The notes under the pieces: generated by a model
Databases searched by the model: none
What the model was told of the DNA's origin: nothing
What the model saw: the letters and a program-made list of their open reading frames with translations, nothing else
Shown here: piece by piece, positions 1 to 7,860 of the stretch
Layout: each line of letters starts with the position of its first letter
How positions within the stretch are numbered: position 1 is the stretch's first letter
Translations under genes and position numbers: made by a program
DNA from: Flavobacterium psychrophilum
Lineage (GTDB): Bacteria; Bacteroidota; Bacteroidia; Flavobacteriales; Flavobacteriaceae
NCBI GenBank assembly: GCA_945866505.1
Contig: CAMBHH010000031.1
Location: 1-23,331, forward strand
Direction of reading: 5' to 3'
DNA: 23,331 bases

Positions 1-1655
1 GTAACGTCTTTACGCAAGGCTTTTATGGTTTCACGCGCAATAATTTTGGCACCAATTGCAGCCTGAATCGGAATGTCAAATTGCTGTCTCGGAATTAATT
101 CGCGCAATTTCTCACACATTTTTTTACCAATATTGTACGCATTACTTTCGTGAATCAATGCCGAAAGCGCATCTACAGATTGGGCATTCAATAAAACATC
201 AAGTTTCACTAATTTAGAAGTTCGCATTCCAATTGGGGAATAATCAAAAGAAGCATAACCTTTGGAAACAGTTTTCAATCTATCATAAAAATCGAATACA
301 ATCTCAGCCAATGGCATATCGAAATTCAATTCCACTCTTTCGGTAGTCAAATACGTTTGATTGGTTATCACGCCACGTTTTTCGATACATAAAGACATTA
401 CGTTACCCACAAAATCTGATTTGGTAATAATGGTTGCTTTGATGTAAGGTTCTTCTACTCTATCTAAACGTGAAGGCTCTGGTAAATCTGATGGATTATT
501 TACCACAAAACCAACTTCAGGTTCTTTTTTGGTGTAAGCCAAATACGAAACGTTGGGAACAGTAGTAATTACGGTCATATCGAACTCACGTTCTAGTCGT
601 TCCTGAATGATTTCCATATGCAACATTCCAAGAAAGCCGCAACGGAAACCAAAACCTAATGCGGCCGAGCTTTCAGCAGTAAAAACTAAGGAAGCATCAT
701 TCAATTGTAGTTTTTCCATGGAGTTTCTCAACTCCTCAAAATCATCAGTATCTACAGGGTAAATTCCTGCAAAAACCATTGGTTTTACATCTTCGAAACC
801 CGTAATCATATTCGTTGTTGGCGTTTTTGCATCGGTCAGCGTGTCTCCCACTTTTACTTCTTTCGCCTCTTTAATTCCAGAAATTAAATAACCTACATCT
901 CCAGTTGAAATCACACTTTTTGGAACTTGGTTTAATTTCAAAGTTCCTACTTCATCGGCAAAATATTCATTGCCAGTCGCCATAAATTTAATTTTCTGAC
1001 CTTTTCTGATTTCTCCGTTTTTCACACGGAAAATAACCTCAATTCCACGGAATGGATTATAATGCGAGTCAAAAATCAACGCTTGTAATGGCTCATCTTT
1101 ATTTCCTTTTGGAGGAGGAATTTTTTCAATAATAGCTGCCAAAATATTTTCGACCCCAAAACCAGTTTTCCCTGAAGCGTGAATAATATCTTCCAATTTG
1201 CATCCCAAAAGATCTATAATATCATCGCTCACTTCTTCTGGATTGGCAGATGGCAAATCTACTTTGTTCAAAACTGGAATAATTTCTAAGTCATTTTCCA
1301 ATGCCAAATACAAATTTGAAATCGTCTGTGCTTGAATACTTTGTGCAGCATCTACGATCAAAAGTGCTCCTTCGCAAGCTGCAATCGAACGGGAAACCTC
1401 ATACGAAAAATCTACGTGTCCTGGAGTATCAATCAAATTCAGGATATATTCTTCTCCTTTATAAGTGTATTCCATCTGGATGGCGTGGCTTTTTATAGTA
1501 ATCCCACGTTCGCGCTCCAAGTCCATATTGTCTAGCAATTGCGCTTTTTCTTCCCGTGCGGTTACTGTATGAGTTGCGCCAAGCAAGCGGTCAGCAAGCG
1601 TGCTTTTTCCGTGATCAATGTGTGCAATAATGCAAAAATTCCGTATATTTTTCAT
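1..1655 (-). CDS. lepA: Elongation factor 4 (LepA), 3' end cut by window edge
   Basis: This is the ribosome back-translocating GTPase EF4, which acts on stalled or mistranslocated ribosomes. The reverse strand reads from ATG at 1655 without a stop to the window edge, about 551 codons of a family that is usually near 598 residues, so roughly the last 45-50 residues (part of the LepA-specific C-terminal domain) lie outside. The G-domain motifs are intact: AHIDHGKST at about residues 11-19, RERGITIKS at 48-56, DTPGH at 76-80 and NKVD at 130-133. The later stretch [22 protein letters not shown] is the EF-G/LepA-type domain after the beta-barrel. A Bacteroidota -7 element sits about 45 bases upstream. 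It is divergent from the toxin-antitoxin-like pair that follows. No lesions were seen. Identification is secure from motif order and length. Confidence 0.97.
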   Translation of the reverse strand, partial: MKNIRNFCIIAHIDHGKSTLADRLLGATHTVTAREEKAQLLDNMDLERERGITIKSHAIQMEYTYKGEEYILNLIDTPGHVDFSYEVSRSIAACEGALLIVDAAQSIQAQTISNLYLALENDLEIIPVLNKVDLPSANPEEVSDDIIDLLGCKLEDIIHASGKTGFGVENILAAIIEKIPPPKGNKDEPLQALIFDSHYNPFRGIEVIFRVKNGEIRKGQKIKFMATGNEYFADEVGTLKLNQVPKSVISTGDVGYLISGIKEAKEVKVGDTLTDAKTPTTNMITGFEDVKPMVFAGIYPVDTDDFEELRNSMEKLQLNDASLVFTAESSAALGFGFRCGFLGMLHMEIIQERLEREFDMTVITTVPNVSYLAYTKKEPEVGFVVNNPSDLPEPSRLDRVEEPYIKATIITKSDFVGNVMSLCIEKRGVITNQTYLTTERVELNFDMPLAEIVFDFYDRLKTVSKGYASFDYSPIGMRTSKLVKLDVLLNAQSVDALSALIHESNAYNIGKKMCEKLRELIPRQQFDIPIQAAIGAKIIARETIKALRKDV

Positions 1656-1700
1656 TCTCGTCTTCTATCATTTTTAAGCTAATGCTTGCGCATTAATCGG

Positions 1701-1708
1701 CAAATATA
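1701..1708 (-). promoter_or_regulatory. Putative lepA promoter, -7 element
   Basis: On the reverse strand this reads TATATTTG, a match to the Bacteroidota -7 consensus TAnnTTTG, about 45 bases before the lepA ATG. I see no TTG at the usual distance upstream. The leader between it and lepA can form a small hairpin (TAATGC, loop TTGC, GCATTA at 1680-1695). Confidence 0.5.
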
Positions 1709-1763
1709 AGGTAAAGATTCGATTTAAAATGAATTGACAATTCTCAAAGAGATTAAAAATTTA

Positions 1764-1771
1764 TATATTTG
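1764..1771 (+). promoter_or_regulatory. Putative promoter of the DUF433/DUF5615 pair, -7 element
   Basis: TATATTTG matches TAnnTTTG and lies 19 bases before the antitoxin ATG. The nearest TTG (1734-1736) is 27 bases upstream of it, longer than the usual 17-23, so the -33 part is weak. Confidence 0.45.
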
Positions 1772-1790
1772 TGTATAAATAAAATTAGCG

Positions 1791-2021
1791 ATGAAGACAC
1801 ACCACAATATTATAATTAGAAATCCTGAAATAATGAATGGAAAACCTATTATTAATGGAACTAGGATAACTGTTGAGTTAATTTTAAAAAAATTATCTGA
1901 GGGGATATCTTTTGAAGATTTATTAAAGTTATACCCGCATATATCTCAAATACAAGTTTTAGCAACATTAGAATATGCTTCTAAGATTATTGGAAATGAA
2001 GAACTTTTAGAAGTTTCTTGA
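1791..2021 (+). CDS. DUF433 family protein, probable antitoxin
   Basis: A 76-residue protein of the DUF433 family, a small winged or ribbon-type DNA-binding fold often encoded directly upstream of a DUF5615 PIN-like protein and thought to act as its antitoxin. The family pattern is visible: an N-terminal I-x-x-x-PEIMNGKPIINGTRI segment (about residues 10-27, matching the usual P-x-x-x-G-x-P-x-I-x-G-T-R), then LILKKLSEGIS-x-E-D-LL-x-x-YP, then a helix with Q-V-x-A-x-LEYA. The stop TGA overlaps the ATG of the next gene by one base, which points to translational coupling. A TAnnTTTG element is 19 bases upstream. Toxin-antitoxin function is inferred from family and arrangement; autoregulation by the pair would be expected, but no clear operator is visible. 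Confidence 0.85.
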   Translation: MKTHHNIIIRNPEIMNGKPIINGTRITVELILKKLSEGISFEDLLKLYPHISQIQVLATLEYASKIIGNEELLEVS

Positions 2022-2366
2022 TGTTAATTGCAGACGAAAATATACCTATTGAAATAATAGAAGCTTTAAGAAAAGCGGCTTTAGATACATTTTCTATTTT
2101 TGATAATAAAAGAGGGATATCAGATAAAGAAATCATTGATTTTGCACAAAATCCACCGAGAATAATAGTAACCGAAGACAAAGATTTTGGAGATTTAGTA
2201 TTTGCTTATAATCAAAAAAACGTTTCTGTCATTTTGTTGAGGTATCATTATTCTGAATTAAAAAAATATTGAAACAATTTTGATTGATTTTCTTAAAAAT
2301 AATGAAATTGAACAACATTCCTTTATCGTAATTACACCAAAAAGTATTAGAATTCGTAAGATTTAA
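2021..2366 (+). pseudogene. DUF5615 PIN-like toxin, frameshifted in an A7 run
   Basis: The first frame, ATG 2021 to TGA 2272, encodes 83 residues beginning MLIADENIP and carrying the DUF5615 (Mut7-C-like PIN) pattern: an N-terminal Asp-Glu-Asn, GISDKEIIDFA (about residues 33-43), then IIVTEDKDFGDLV with the acidic pair typical of the fold. The reading then stops just after SELKKY. Family members are usually about 110-120 residues. Removing one base from the A7 run at 2260-2266 restores a frame that runs NIETILIDFLKNNEIE and on to TAA at 2364-2366, for 114 residues, the family length. An intrinsic terminator follows at 2378, outside the restored frame. So this is either a broken toxin, a length-variable A tract, or a base-calling error. 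Translation from the upstream TTG at 2018 is less likely than the ATG that overlaps the antitoxin stop. Confidence 0.8.
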
Positions 2367-2377
2367 CCCTTCCTGAT

Positions 2378-2404
2378 AAAATTAGTTTTTGAAGCTAATT
2401 TTTT
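2378..2404 (+). terminator. Intrinsic terminator after the DUF433/DUF5615 pair
   Basis: AAAATTAG (2378-2385) pairs with CTAATTTT (2395-2402) around a 9-base loop and is followed by T-rich sequence. It lies 12 bases after the stop of the frame-restored toxin. Confidence 0.55.
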
Positions 2405-2478
2405 AATTTTTCGACTGATATTATTCAGAAAACTTTAAATCACTTTTATTTCATCTCGCTTGTTAGAAGCAAAATTGT

Positions 2479-3568
2479 TTACTTTTTTAAATCTGTGATG
2501 GTTGAATTTTCGCCTTTACTTATTAAATACAATTGTTCCGACATTTCATAAAGGTTTGTAGCATTGGTATTACTAAAAACTATGATGCTTTTGTTGTTAT
2601 CGAGTGTATGAATCCAATTGGTATTGGAACCAAGAATCCCGCCTGGTCGATACACAAATTTAGTATTGAAAACGCCATAACCATCGGCAAACCAAAATCC
2701 AAATGCGACATTATCAAGTGCTCTGTTTGGCGCAATCATTATTTCGGTAGTTTTTTTTGAAAGTAATGTATGATTGAAAATGGCAGTATCAAATTTCAAT
2801 AAATCTTCTACAGTGGAATATATTGAACCCGATCCAAAAAAATTTTCTATGTAATAAGGTTCGTCATTTTTGAATTCATTTGTTTTTTCATCAATAGTAT
2901 AAGAAGCTACCAATCCCGAAATAATATCAGTTGATTTTAACATATTGGTATTTTGCATTTGCAGCGGTTTTAGAATTTTTTCTTCGAGATTTTTTTCAAA
3001 TGATTTTCCAGTTATGTTTTCGATTATTTTATGTAAAATCATATAGTCACCATTATTATACGCGCTTTTTTTTCCGGGAATGGTGTCCAATTTATTGCTA
3101 CAATAGGTGTCAATATAGTCATCAATAGACAACGGCAATTGATAGGTTTTCATTTCAAGTTTTTCGGCAAGATTCGGAATTGCTGAACTATAGGTCAGTA
3201 AATTTTCGATGGTAACTTTGTCTTTTGCTTCGCCTTTGTAATTTGGAAAGTACCTTCCAAAAGTTGCTTTTAAATCAAGCTTTCCTTCTTGGTGAAGCTG
3301 TAAAATTAAAACTGCAGTAAAGGTTTTAGTTATCGATAAAATTTTGAATTTAGAATCGGCTTTTATGATATTATCCGATTGTCTATTAGCAATTCCTATT
3401 CCTGTCAAGAAGTCGATTTTGCCATTAGTGGCTACTAAAACAGTTCCGTTAAAGTTTTTTTGCGAATTATAGTAGTTAACAATTTAGGTATATTTTTCTG
3501 ATTGCGAAAATCCGAGTTGAAAAATCATAATGGTAATAATTGATACAATTTTTTTTATTATTTTTCAT
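2479..3568 (-). pseudogene. Serine hydrolase, beta-lactamase (class C/PBP-like) fold, disrupted at its N-terminus
   Basis: The long open part, from after a TAA at 3484-3486 down to 2479, encodes a periplasmic-type serine hydrolase of the beta-lactamase/penicillin-binding (S12-like) family. Visible motifs are S-I-T-K (the S-x-x-K nucleophile motif, in ILSITKTFTAVLILQL), YNN in SAYNNGDYMILHKII (the Y-x-N motif), and RPGG where the H/K-x-G motif normally lies. Its only in-frame starts are weak; the first possible one, TTG at 3408, would remove the segment IVNYYNSQKNFNGTVLVATNGK that belongs to the fold. Reading upstream in the same frame, the TAA interrupts it, and before that comes an evident signal peptide ending MIFQLGFSQS. 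That signal peptide joins the ATG at 3566-3568 only if one base is removed from a T8 run (3549-3556, plus strand). Two lesions therefore separate the start from the catalytic domain. The native substrate is unknown. Confidence 0.8.
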
Positions 3569-3745
3569 TTTTTAAAATACGGTTCTAAAATACTTATTTT
3601 ATTCTCTCTTATTAAATTTTTGCAATAAAACAGGTAGTGTCTTTTTCTGAAGAAGCAATTTTGACCTCTGTGAAAATGAAGTAGGTTTTGTTATATTAGG
3701 CATTAGAATCACAATTTGATTTTTATAGTTTTAATGATTAAAAAT

Positions 3746-4411
3746 CTAGTTTGCGATTAAATCTCCATTCCCTGATTTTTTAGAATTGGCATCAAATTTT
3801 GCTTTTCCTTTGTTGATTATGTCGCCATTTCCGGTTAATTTAGCCGAAAGTTCTTCGGAAACATTGACGATCAGATCTCCGTTTCCTGTGCTTTTTAAAG
3901 TTGCTTTTTTGGCTTTTAGATTTTCTGCATTTACATCGCCATTTCCAGTTTTGTTAACATCTAAAGACTCAATTGTTCCGATGATTTTACTATCACCATT
4001 TCCTGTGTTTTCTAATCTGAAATAACGACCAAAAATACTTTTTACAATCAAATCACTATTTCCTGTATTCTTAATCACGCTAGCTTCGGGCATCGTAATT
4101 TTGATTTTGAAATTGGTATTTTCAATATACATTTGATTGTTTTTGTTTCCTTTAAATTGAACTTTCAATTCATATTCTGATGGGTTTTCGGTAAAAGTTA
4201 AAAGAGGTTCTAAATTATCATCAATGGTTACCGAAATGCTCCAAGGTTTTCCAATTTCGACTTCAATTTTTCCGTCTAGATTTTCGAAGCAAACTTTGTC
4301 GAAGTTTTTGTAATCATATTTTTTAGTTATGGTTTTTCCTGAACCTTTGAGTTGTGCGTTTGCAAATATTGACGATAATGTCACTACGATTGCGATAATT
4401 AATTTTGTCAT
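3746..4411 (-). CDS. Secreted GIN-domain (DUF2807) protein with six TGNGD repeats
   Basis: A 221-residue exported protein. A signal peptide of about 20 residues ends ANAQ. The rest fits the head-GIN/DUF2807 family (putative auto-transporter adhesin head domain), whose members fold as stacked beta-strands. The motif TGNGD recurs at about residues 116-120 (as TGNSD), 136-140, 155-159, 175-179, 193-197 and 213-217 (as SGNGD), a spacing near 20 residues that would correspond to successive coils of a beta-helix. The last copy is four residues from the end. Residues 25-110 are a non-repeat N-terminal part. It lies 57 bases downstream of a small lipoprotein gene on the same strand, so co-transcription is possible. 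The role is unknown; envelope-located structural or adhesive function is an inference from the family name only. Confidence 0.85.
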   Translation of the reverse strand: MTKLIIAIVVTLSSIFANAQLKGSGKTITKKYDYKNFDKVCFENLDGKIEVEIGKPWSISVTIDDNLEPLLTFTENPSEYELKVQFKGNKNNQMYIENTNFKIKITMPEASVIKNTGNSDLIVKSIFGRYFRLENTGNGDSKIIGTIESLDVNKTGNGDVNAENLKAKKATLKSTGNGDLIVNVSEELSAKLTGNGDIINKGKAKFDANSKKSGNGDLIAN

Positions 4412-4468
4412 AATAGTTAAATTTGGTGGTTATAATTTATTTTTAATTGATTGATGATTGAAACTCTT

Positions 4469-4825
4469 TTATTTATTATATCCCATTGATAATCCAGTAT
4501 CGCCAGTAACATACAAATCCACAGAAGCACCTTCGTTGGAATTATTTTCAATAATTAATGCGGTATTGCTTTCTGCTTTTACAGTAGTAGTTTCATTTGG
4601 ACGAACAGTAATCGGCGAATGTGTTCCTCCGGCAATTGGAGCCATAATTAGTTGCAAATCGTGATTGGAAACGTTTTTAAGTTTTACTTTGAAGGTTCCG
4701 TGTTCATTATTTCCTAAAACAAAACTTTCGTTTGGTTTAATAGTTGTGTTAGAAGTTAGGGAACTAAATACACTACATGAAGTAATGATTAGAGCTAAAA
4801 CGACGGTCGAAATTACTTTTTTCAT
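4469..4825 (-). CDS. Small predicted lipoprotein of unknown function
   Basis: A 118-residue protein starting MKKVISTVVLALIITSC; the hydrophobic stretch followed by ITSC at residues 14-17 is a lipobox, so the mature protein should be lipid-anchored at Cys17. The remainder is rich in beta-prone, Asn/Thr-containing sequence (KVKLKNVSNHDLQLIMAPIAGG, then RPNETTTVKAESNTALIIENNS), suggesting a single small beta-sandwich. I recognise no family. A short inverted repeat (GAAACC at 4841-4846, GGTTTC at 4855-4860) sits just upstream of the start in the presumed leader. The gene lies between the AraC-type regulator and the GIN-domain gene, all on the same strand, which suggests but does not prove functional linkage. 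Confidence 0.7.
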   Translation of the reverse strand: MKKVISTVVLALIITSCSVFSSLTSNTTIKPNESFVLGNNEHGTFKVKLKNVSNHDLQLIMAPIAGGTHSPITVRPNETTTVKAESNTALIIENNSNEGASVDLYVTGDTGLSMGYNK

Positions 4826-4966
4826 TTTTTAAAGTTTTACGAAACCCTTTACTAGGTTTCTGGTTATTTGATGTCGCAAAGTTGCTTTAACATTCAAAAC
4901 CAATCGCTTCAAATTATGATTTGAGACGAATTAAATAAAATCTGAGAAGTATTGTAAATAAAGAAG

Positions 4967-6172
4967 CTAAAGCGTTTCTATGAATTCTTTAGGGGTTTTC
5001 CTAGTGTTTTTTTTGAAAGCACGGTTAAAAGTAGCTTTTGAATTAAATCCACTATCGAATGCGATTCCGAGCAAAGTAGATTTTTTGTGCTCGCCATTGG
5101 CAAACCTATTTTTCACTGATTCAATTCGGTATGTATTGATGCAATCATTAAAGTTCATTTGGAAACCTTGATTGATTGTTTTGGAAATTACAGAAGCATT
5201 TGTTTTTAATTTTTTGGCGATGTCTGTAATTGTCAATTCTGGATTCTCGAATAGTTTTTCTTCTTGAATCAGAGTTTCAATTTTTGATTTCCAATAGTCA
5301 ATTTCTGGGGATGTGATTTTATCAAAAGTTTCGTGTTCAATATCAATAAAAGTTTCGGATGCAATTGTCTGATTCTCATCCAATAAAAGAATCGGATTTT
5401 TATCAAAAAACGACATCCTGAAAGGAATAGTTGAGTTTATAGGATTCGAATAGCCTGTAATTGCGATGTAATACATCACAATCGAAAAGAATAGATAAAA
5501 CCACCAACTTCCTTGATAAGATTGTATTTCTGGATAAAATAGTCCTATTAAATCAAAAAGTATCGGCAGTAATAGCATTACAAGAAAAGCAATTAAATAG
5601 GTTTTGATCCATTTGAATAAAACAGAGTCAGCATAACTTACCACCTGAAAAATTAGTTTTTTGTACACATTGTAATATCGAATACTCAAAACAAAATAAA
5701 AAATCATAGAAATTAATCCCAGCTTTTGGTACCAATCTTCAAAATCTTTATCCATTCCGTCTTTATAAAAATAATAGTCTCCAAAAATGAATTTGTCATA
5801 AACCCAAATTGCTATGATATATAAAAAATAAAGGAATCCTGGAATTAAATGAAACGCTTCTGTTTTTGAAAATCGAAAAGATGGATTTAATAAACTTTGG
5901 GTATAAAAAAAGATAATCGGACCCACAAGAAACAAATGCTGAAAAGGAGTGTAAAATAAAATATCTCGATACGGTTGATTGTCATACCAACCAGCGAAAC
6001 CCACCATCCAAGGTGCGATGTACAAACTACATAGAAAGATAAAAAGGCTGAGCCAATAGTTGGATTTGTTTTCGGTTCTAATTGCTTTCACTAACAATAA
6101 AACACTATAAATTATTCCTTGTGAAAAAGAAATAAGTAAGAGCGAACTGTAAAAGCCAAACTGAAAAAGCAT
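4967..6172 (-). CDS. Membrane-anchored AraC-family transcriptional regulator
   Basis: A 401-residue regulator with two parts. Residues 1 to about 245 are strongly hydrophobic and hold about seven predicted membrane segments (for example SSLLLISFSQGIIYSVLLLV near the start, HLFLVGPIIFFYTQSLL, FHLIPGFLYFLYIIAIWVY, TYLIAFLVMLLLPILFDLIG, WWFYLFFSIVMYYIAITGY). Residues about 295-401 are the AraC/XylS double helix-turn-helix: LTITDIAKKLKTNASVISKTIN forms the first helix-turn-helix and STLLGIAFDSGFNSKATFNRAFKKNTRKTPKEF carries the conserved second one with the G-F-x-S-x-x-x-F-x-R-x-F-K and P-x-E-F signature. This architecture is common in Bacteroidota and senses an unknown signal through the membrane part. 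It is divergent from the dihydrouridine synthase gene; the downstream lipoprotein and GIN-protein genes are plausible targets, by position only. Confidence 0.93.
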   Translation of the reverse strand: MLFQFGFYSSLLLISFSQGIIYSVLLLVKAIRTENKSNYWLSLFIFLCSLYIAPWMVGFAGWYDNQPYRDILFYTPFQHLFLVGPIIFFYTQSLLNPSFRFSKTEAFHLIPGFLYFLYIIAIWVYDKFIFGDYYFYKDGMDKDFEDWYQKLGLISMIFYFVLSIRYYNVYKKLIFQVVSYADSVLFKWIKTYLIAFLVMLLLPILFDLIGLFYPEIQSYQGSWWFYLFFSIVMYYIAITGYSNPINSTIPFRMSFFDKNPILLLDENQTIASETFIDIEHETFDKITSPEIDYWKSKIETLIQEEKLFENPELTITDIAKKLKTNASVISKTINQGFQMNFNDCINTYRIESVKNRFANGEHKKSTLLGIAFDSGFNSKATFNRAFKKNTRKTPKEFIETL

Positions 6173-6255
6173 CTAGAAGTTTTTGTAAAAATAACTTTTA
6201 ATTGATTACAATTTCGTTGCCTTAAGATTAAATTTCATTGCTAATTATTCTTAAC

Positions 6256-6263
6256 TATCTTTG
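6256..6263 (+). promoter_or_regulatory. Putative promoter of the dus gene, -7 element
   Basis: TATCTTTG matches TAnnTTTG. A TTG at 6238-6240 lies 15 bases upstream, slightly shorter than usual. With a transcription start about 5-8 bases downstream, the leader to the TTG start at 6277 would be only a few bases. This rules against starting translation at 6238. Confidence 0.6.
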
Positions 6264-6276
6264 CAAAAAATTTTCC

Positions 6277-7269
6277 TTGATAAAAATTGGCAACATAGAA
6301 CTTCCTGATTTCCCTCTACTTCTCGCTCCGATGGAAGATGTGAGCGATCCGCCATTTCGCAGATTGTGCAAACAACACGGCGCAGATTTGATGTATTCGG
6401 AGTTTATTTCCTCCGAAGGATTAATTCGTGACGCCATAAAAAGCCGAATGAAATTGGATATTTTCGATTATGAAAGACCTGTTGGAATCCAAATTTTTGG
6501 AGGTGACGAAGAAGCAATGGCATTATCATCCAAAATTGTTTCTACCGTAAATCCAGATATCATTGATATTAATTTTGGTTGTCCCGTAAAGAAAGTCGTT
6601 TGCAAAGGGGCGGGTGCAGGCGTTTTGAAAGATGTCGATTTAATGATTCGCTTAACGCAAGCAGTTATCGATAGCACACATTTGCCAGTAACGGTAAAAA
6701 CCCGCTTGGGTTGGGACGATAATTCCATCAATATAGACGAGGTTGCCGAGCGTTTGCAGGATATTGGTGTCGCTGCTTTGAGTATTCACGCCAGAACTCG
6801 TGCTCAAATGTATAAAGGCCATTCGGATTGGTCGCATATTGCCCGAGTGAAAAATAATCCTAGAATTACGATGCCAATTTTCGGAAACGGAGACATCGAT
6901 TCCCCAGAAAAAGCATTGCAATATAAAAACGAATATGGCATCGATGGCATTATGATTGGTCGCGCTGCCATTGGATATCCTTGGATTTTTGACGAAATCA
7001 AACATTACTTCAAAACGGGAGAACATTTAGCAAAACCAACCGTTACCGATAGAGTCGAAGCCGTTCGCAATCATCTTACTTGGGCAATGGAATGGAAAGG
7101 CGAAAGACTCGGAATTGTAGAAACGCGTCCACATTATACCAATTATTTCAAAGGAATTCATTCTTTTAAACCGTTCAAACAGCAATTGGTTACTTTAGAT
7201 CATCCAGAAGAATTATTTTCTGTCTTGAATGAAATTGAAGCCGATTATTCGGGATATGAGGTTGTTTAA
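6277..7269 (+). CDS. dusB: tRNA-dihydrouridine synthase, DusB-like
   Basis: An FMN-dependent enzyme that reduces specific uridines in the tRNA D-loop to dihydrouridine. From TTG at 6277 it has 330 residues and begins MIKIGNIELP. The family landmarks are present: LLLAPMEDVSDPPFRRLC (about residues 14-31, FMN-binding start of the TIM barrel), DINFGCPVKKV with the catalytic Cys at about residue 102, VTVKTRLGWD, SIHARTRAQMYKGHSDW, FGNGDI and GIMIGRAAIGYPWIF. The frame is open back to another TTG at 6238, but a -7 promoter element occupies 6256-6263, so the downstream TTG, where homologues normally start, is preferred. No ATG is available near the start. Convergent genes are absent; the RelB/RelE-like pair follows 64 bases later with its own promoter. 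Confidence 0.93.
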   Translation: MIKIGNIELPDFPLLLAPMEDVSDPPFRRLCKQHGADLMYSEFISSEGLIRDAIKSRMKLDIFDYERPVGIQIFGGDEEAMALSSKIVSTVNPDIIDINFGCPVKKVVCKGAGAGVLKDVDLMIRLTQAVIDSTHLPVTVKTRLGWDDNSINIDEVAERLQDIGVAALSIHARTRAQMYKGHSDWSHIARVKNNPRITMPIFGNGDIDSPEKALQYKNEYGIDGIMIGRAAIGYPWIFDEIKHYFKTGEHLAKPTVTDRVEAVRNHLTWAMEWKGERLGIVETRPHYTNYFKGIHSFKPFKQQLVTLDHPEELFSVLNEIEADYSGYEVV

Positions 7270-7307
7270 AAATTAAGAATCTCAATTATTGTTATCAAAT
7301 TTTTCGC

Positions 7308-7315
7308 TATATTTG
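7308..7315 (+). promoter_or_regulatory. Putative promoter of the RelB/RelE-like operon, -7 element
   Basis: TATATTTG matches TAnnTTTG, 18 bases before the antitoxin ATG. A TTG at 7289-7291 is 16 bases upstream, close to the usual spacing. Confidence 0.5.
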
Positions 7316-7333
7316 TTATAAATAATTTTCATT

Positions 7334-7567
7334 ATGAGTGTTCAAACCGAAAAATCTCTTTTAATTGATTTACTTCAAAATATCAATGATGTTTCCATTA
7401 TTCAGAAAGTGAAGAATTTTGTTTTGCACGAAATTGAACCTGTTCCTTTATCCGAAAATCAAAAAAGAGAACTGGATAAAAGAGTATTGGAACATCAAGA
7501 AAATCCTAAATCTGGCGTTGATGCGTTAGAATTCTTAGATTCCTTAAAATCTAAATATGAGTTATAA
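7334..7567 (+). CDS. RelB/ParD-like antitoxin (addiction module component)
   Basis: A 77-residue acidic and helical protein starting MSVQTEKSLLIDLLQNINDV. The middle holds LSENQKRELDKRVLEHQENPKSGVDALEFLDSLKSKYEL, a layout typical of short addiction-module antitoxins: an N-terminal dimerising part and a C-terminal helix that wraps the toxin. The last 11 bases overlap the start of the RelE-like toxin gene, indicating translational coupling. Function as an antitoxin rests mainly on the pairing with the toxin; the sequence alone is too short for a confident family name. Confidence 0.7.
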   Translation: MSVQTEKSLLIDLLQNINDVSIIQKVKNFVLHEIEPVPLSENQKRELDKRVLEHQENPKSGVDALEFLDSLKSKYEL

Positions 7568-7859
7568 CAAACTCATTTTAAAAACTAATGCAGCTATTGA
7601 AATTGAAAACACAATTGCGCATTATGCTTTAATCAATATTGATTTAGCCAAAAGAATAGAGAAAGAAATACGATCAGGTTTTAAAACTATTGCAAAAAAT
7701 CCTGAAAGTTTCCAATGTCGGTATTCTAAAATTAGAATATTTTGGTTGAATAAATTTCCTTATGGTTTGTATTATATCTGGGAAAAAGATGAAATATTTA
7801 TTTTGGCATTTTGGCATTCAAAAGAAGATATTCCTAACAAGCTTCCTCAGATTTCGTAA
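7557..7859 (+). CDS. RelE/ParE family toxin
   Basis: A 100-residue protein of the RelE/ParE superfamily. Members either cleave mRNA on the ribosome (RelE) or poison gyrase (ParE); which applies here cannot be told from sequence. Visible are an N-terminal helical region (EIENTIAHYALINIDLAKRIEKEI) and the strand-rich C-terminal half RIFWLNKFPYGLYYIWEKDEIFILAFWHSKEDI, in which F-P-Y-x-x-x-Y and I-x-A-x-x-H-x-x-x-D match the family core. The ATG lies inside the antitoxin gene (11-base overlap). The frame is intact, unlike the DUF5615 toxin near the left end. Its stop is one base from the stop of the convergent permease gene, so the two transcripts must overlap at their 3' ends or terminate within coding sequence. 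Confidence 0.85.
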   Translation: MSYNKLILKTNAAIEIENTIAHYALINIDLAKRIEKEIRSGFKTIAKNPESFQCRYSKIRIFWLNKFPYGLYYIWEKDEIFILAFWHSKEDIPNKLPQIS

Positions 7860-7860
7860 A

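Noticed and set aside
1301..1535. Short plus-strand frames inside the lepA region
   Set aside because: They lie opposite an intact lepA with all GTPase motifs and show no protein-like features of their own.
2255..2275. Programmed -1 ribosomal frameshift in the toxin
   Set aside because: The downstream frame requires a +1 shift or loss of one A, so the A7 run is not acting as a standard -1 slippery site.
3786..4025. Plus-strand frame with repeated SPFPV
   Set aside because: The repeats are the complement of the TGNGD codons of the GIN-domain gene, so it is a mirror of that gene.
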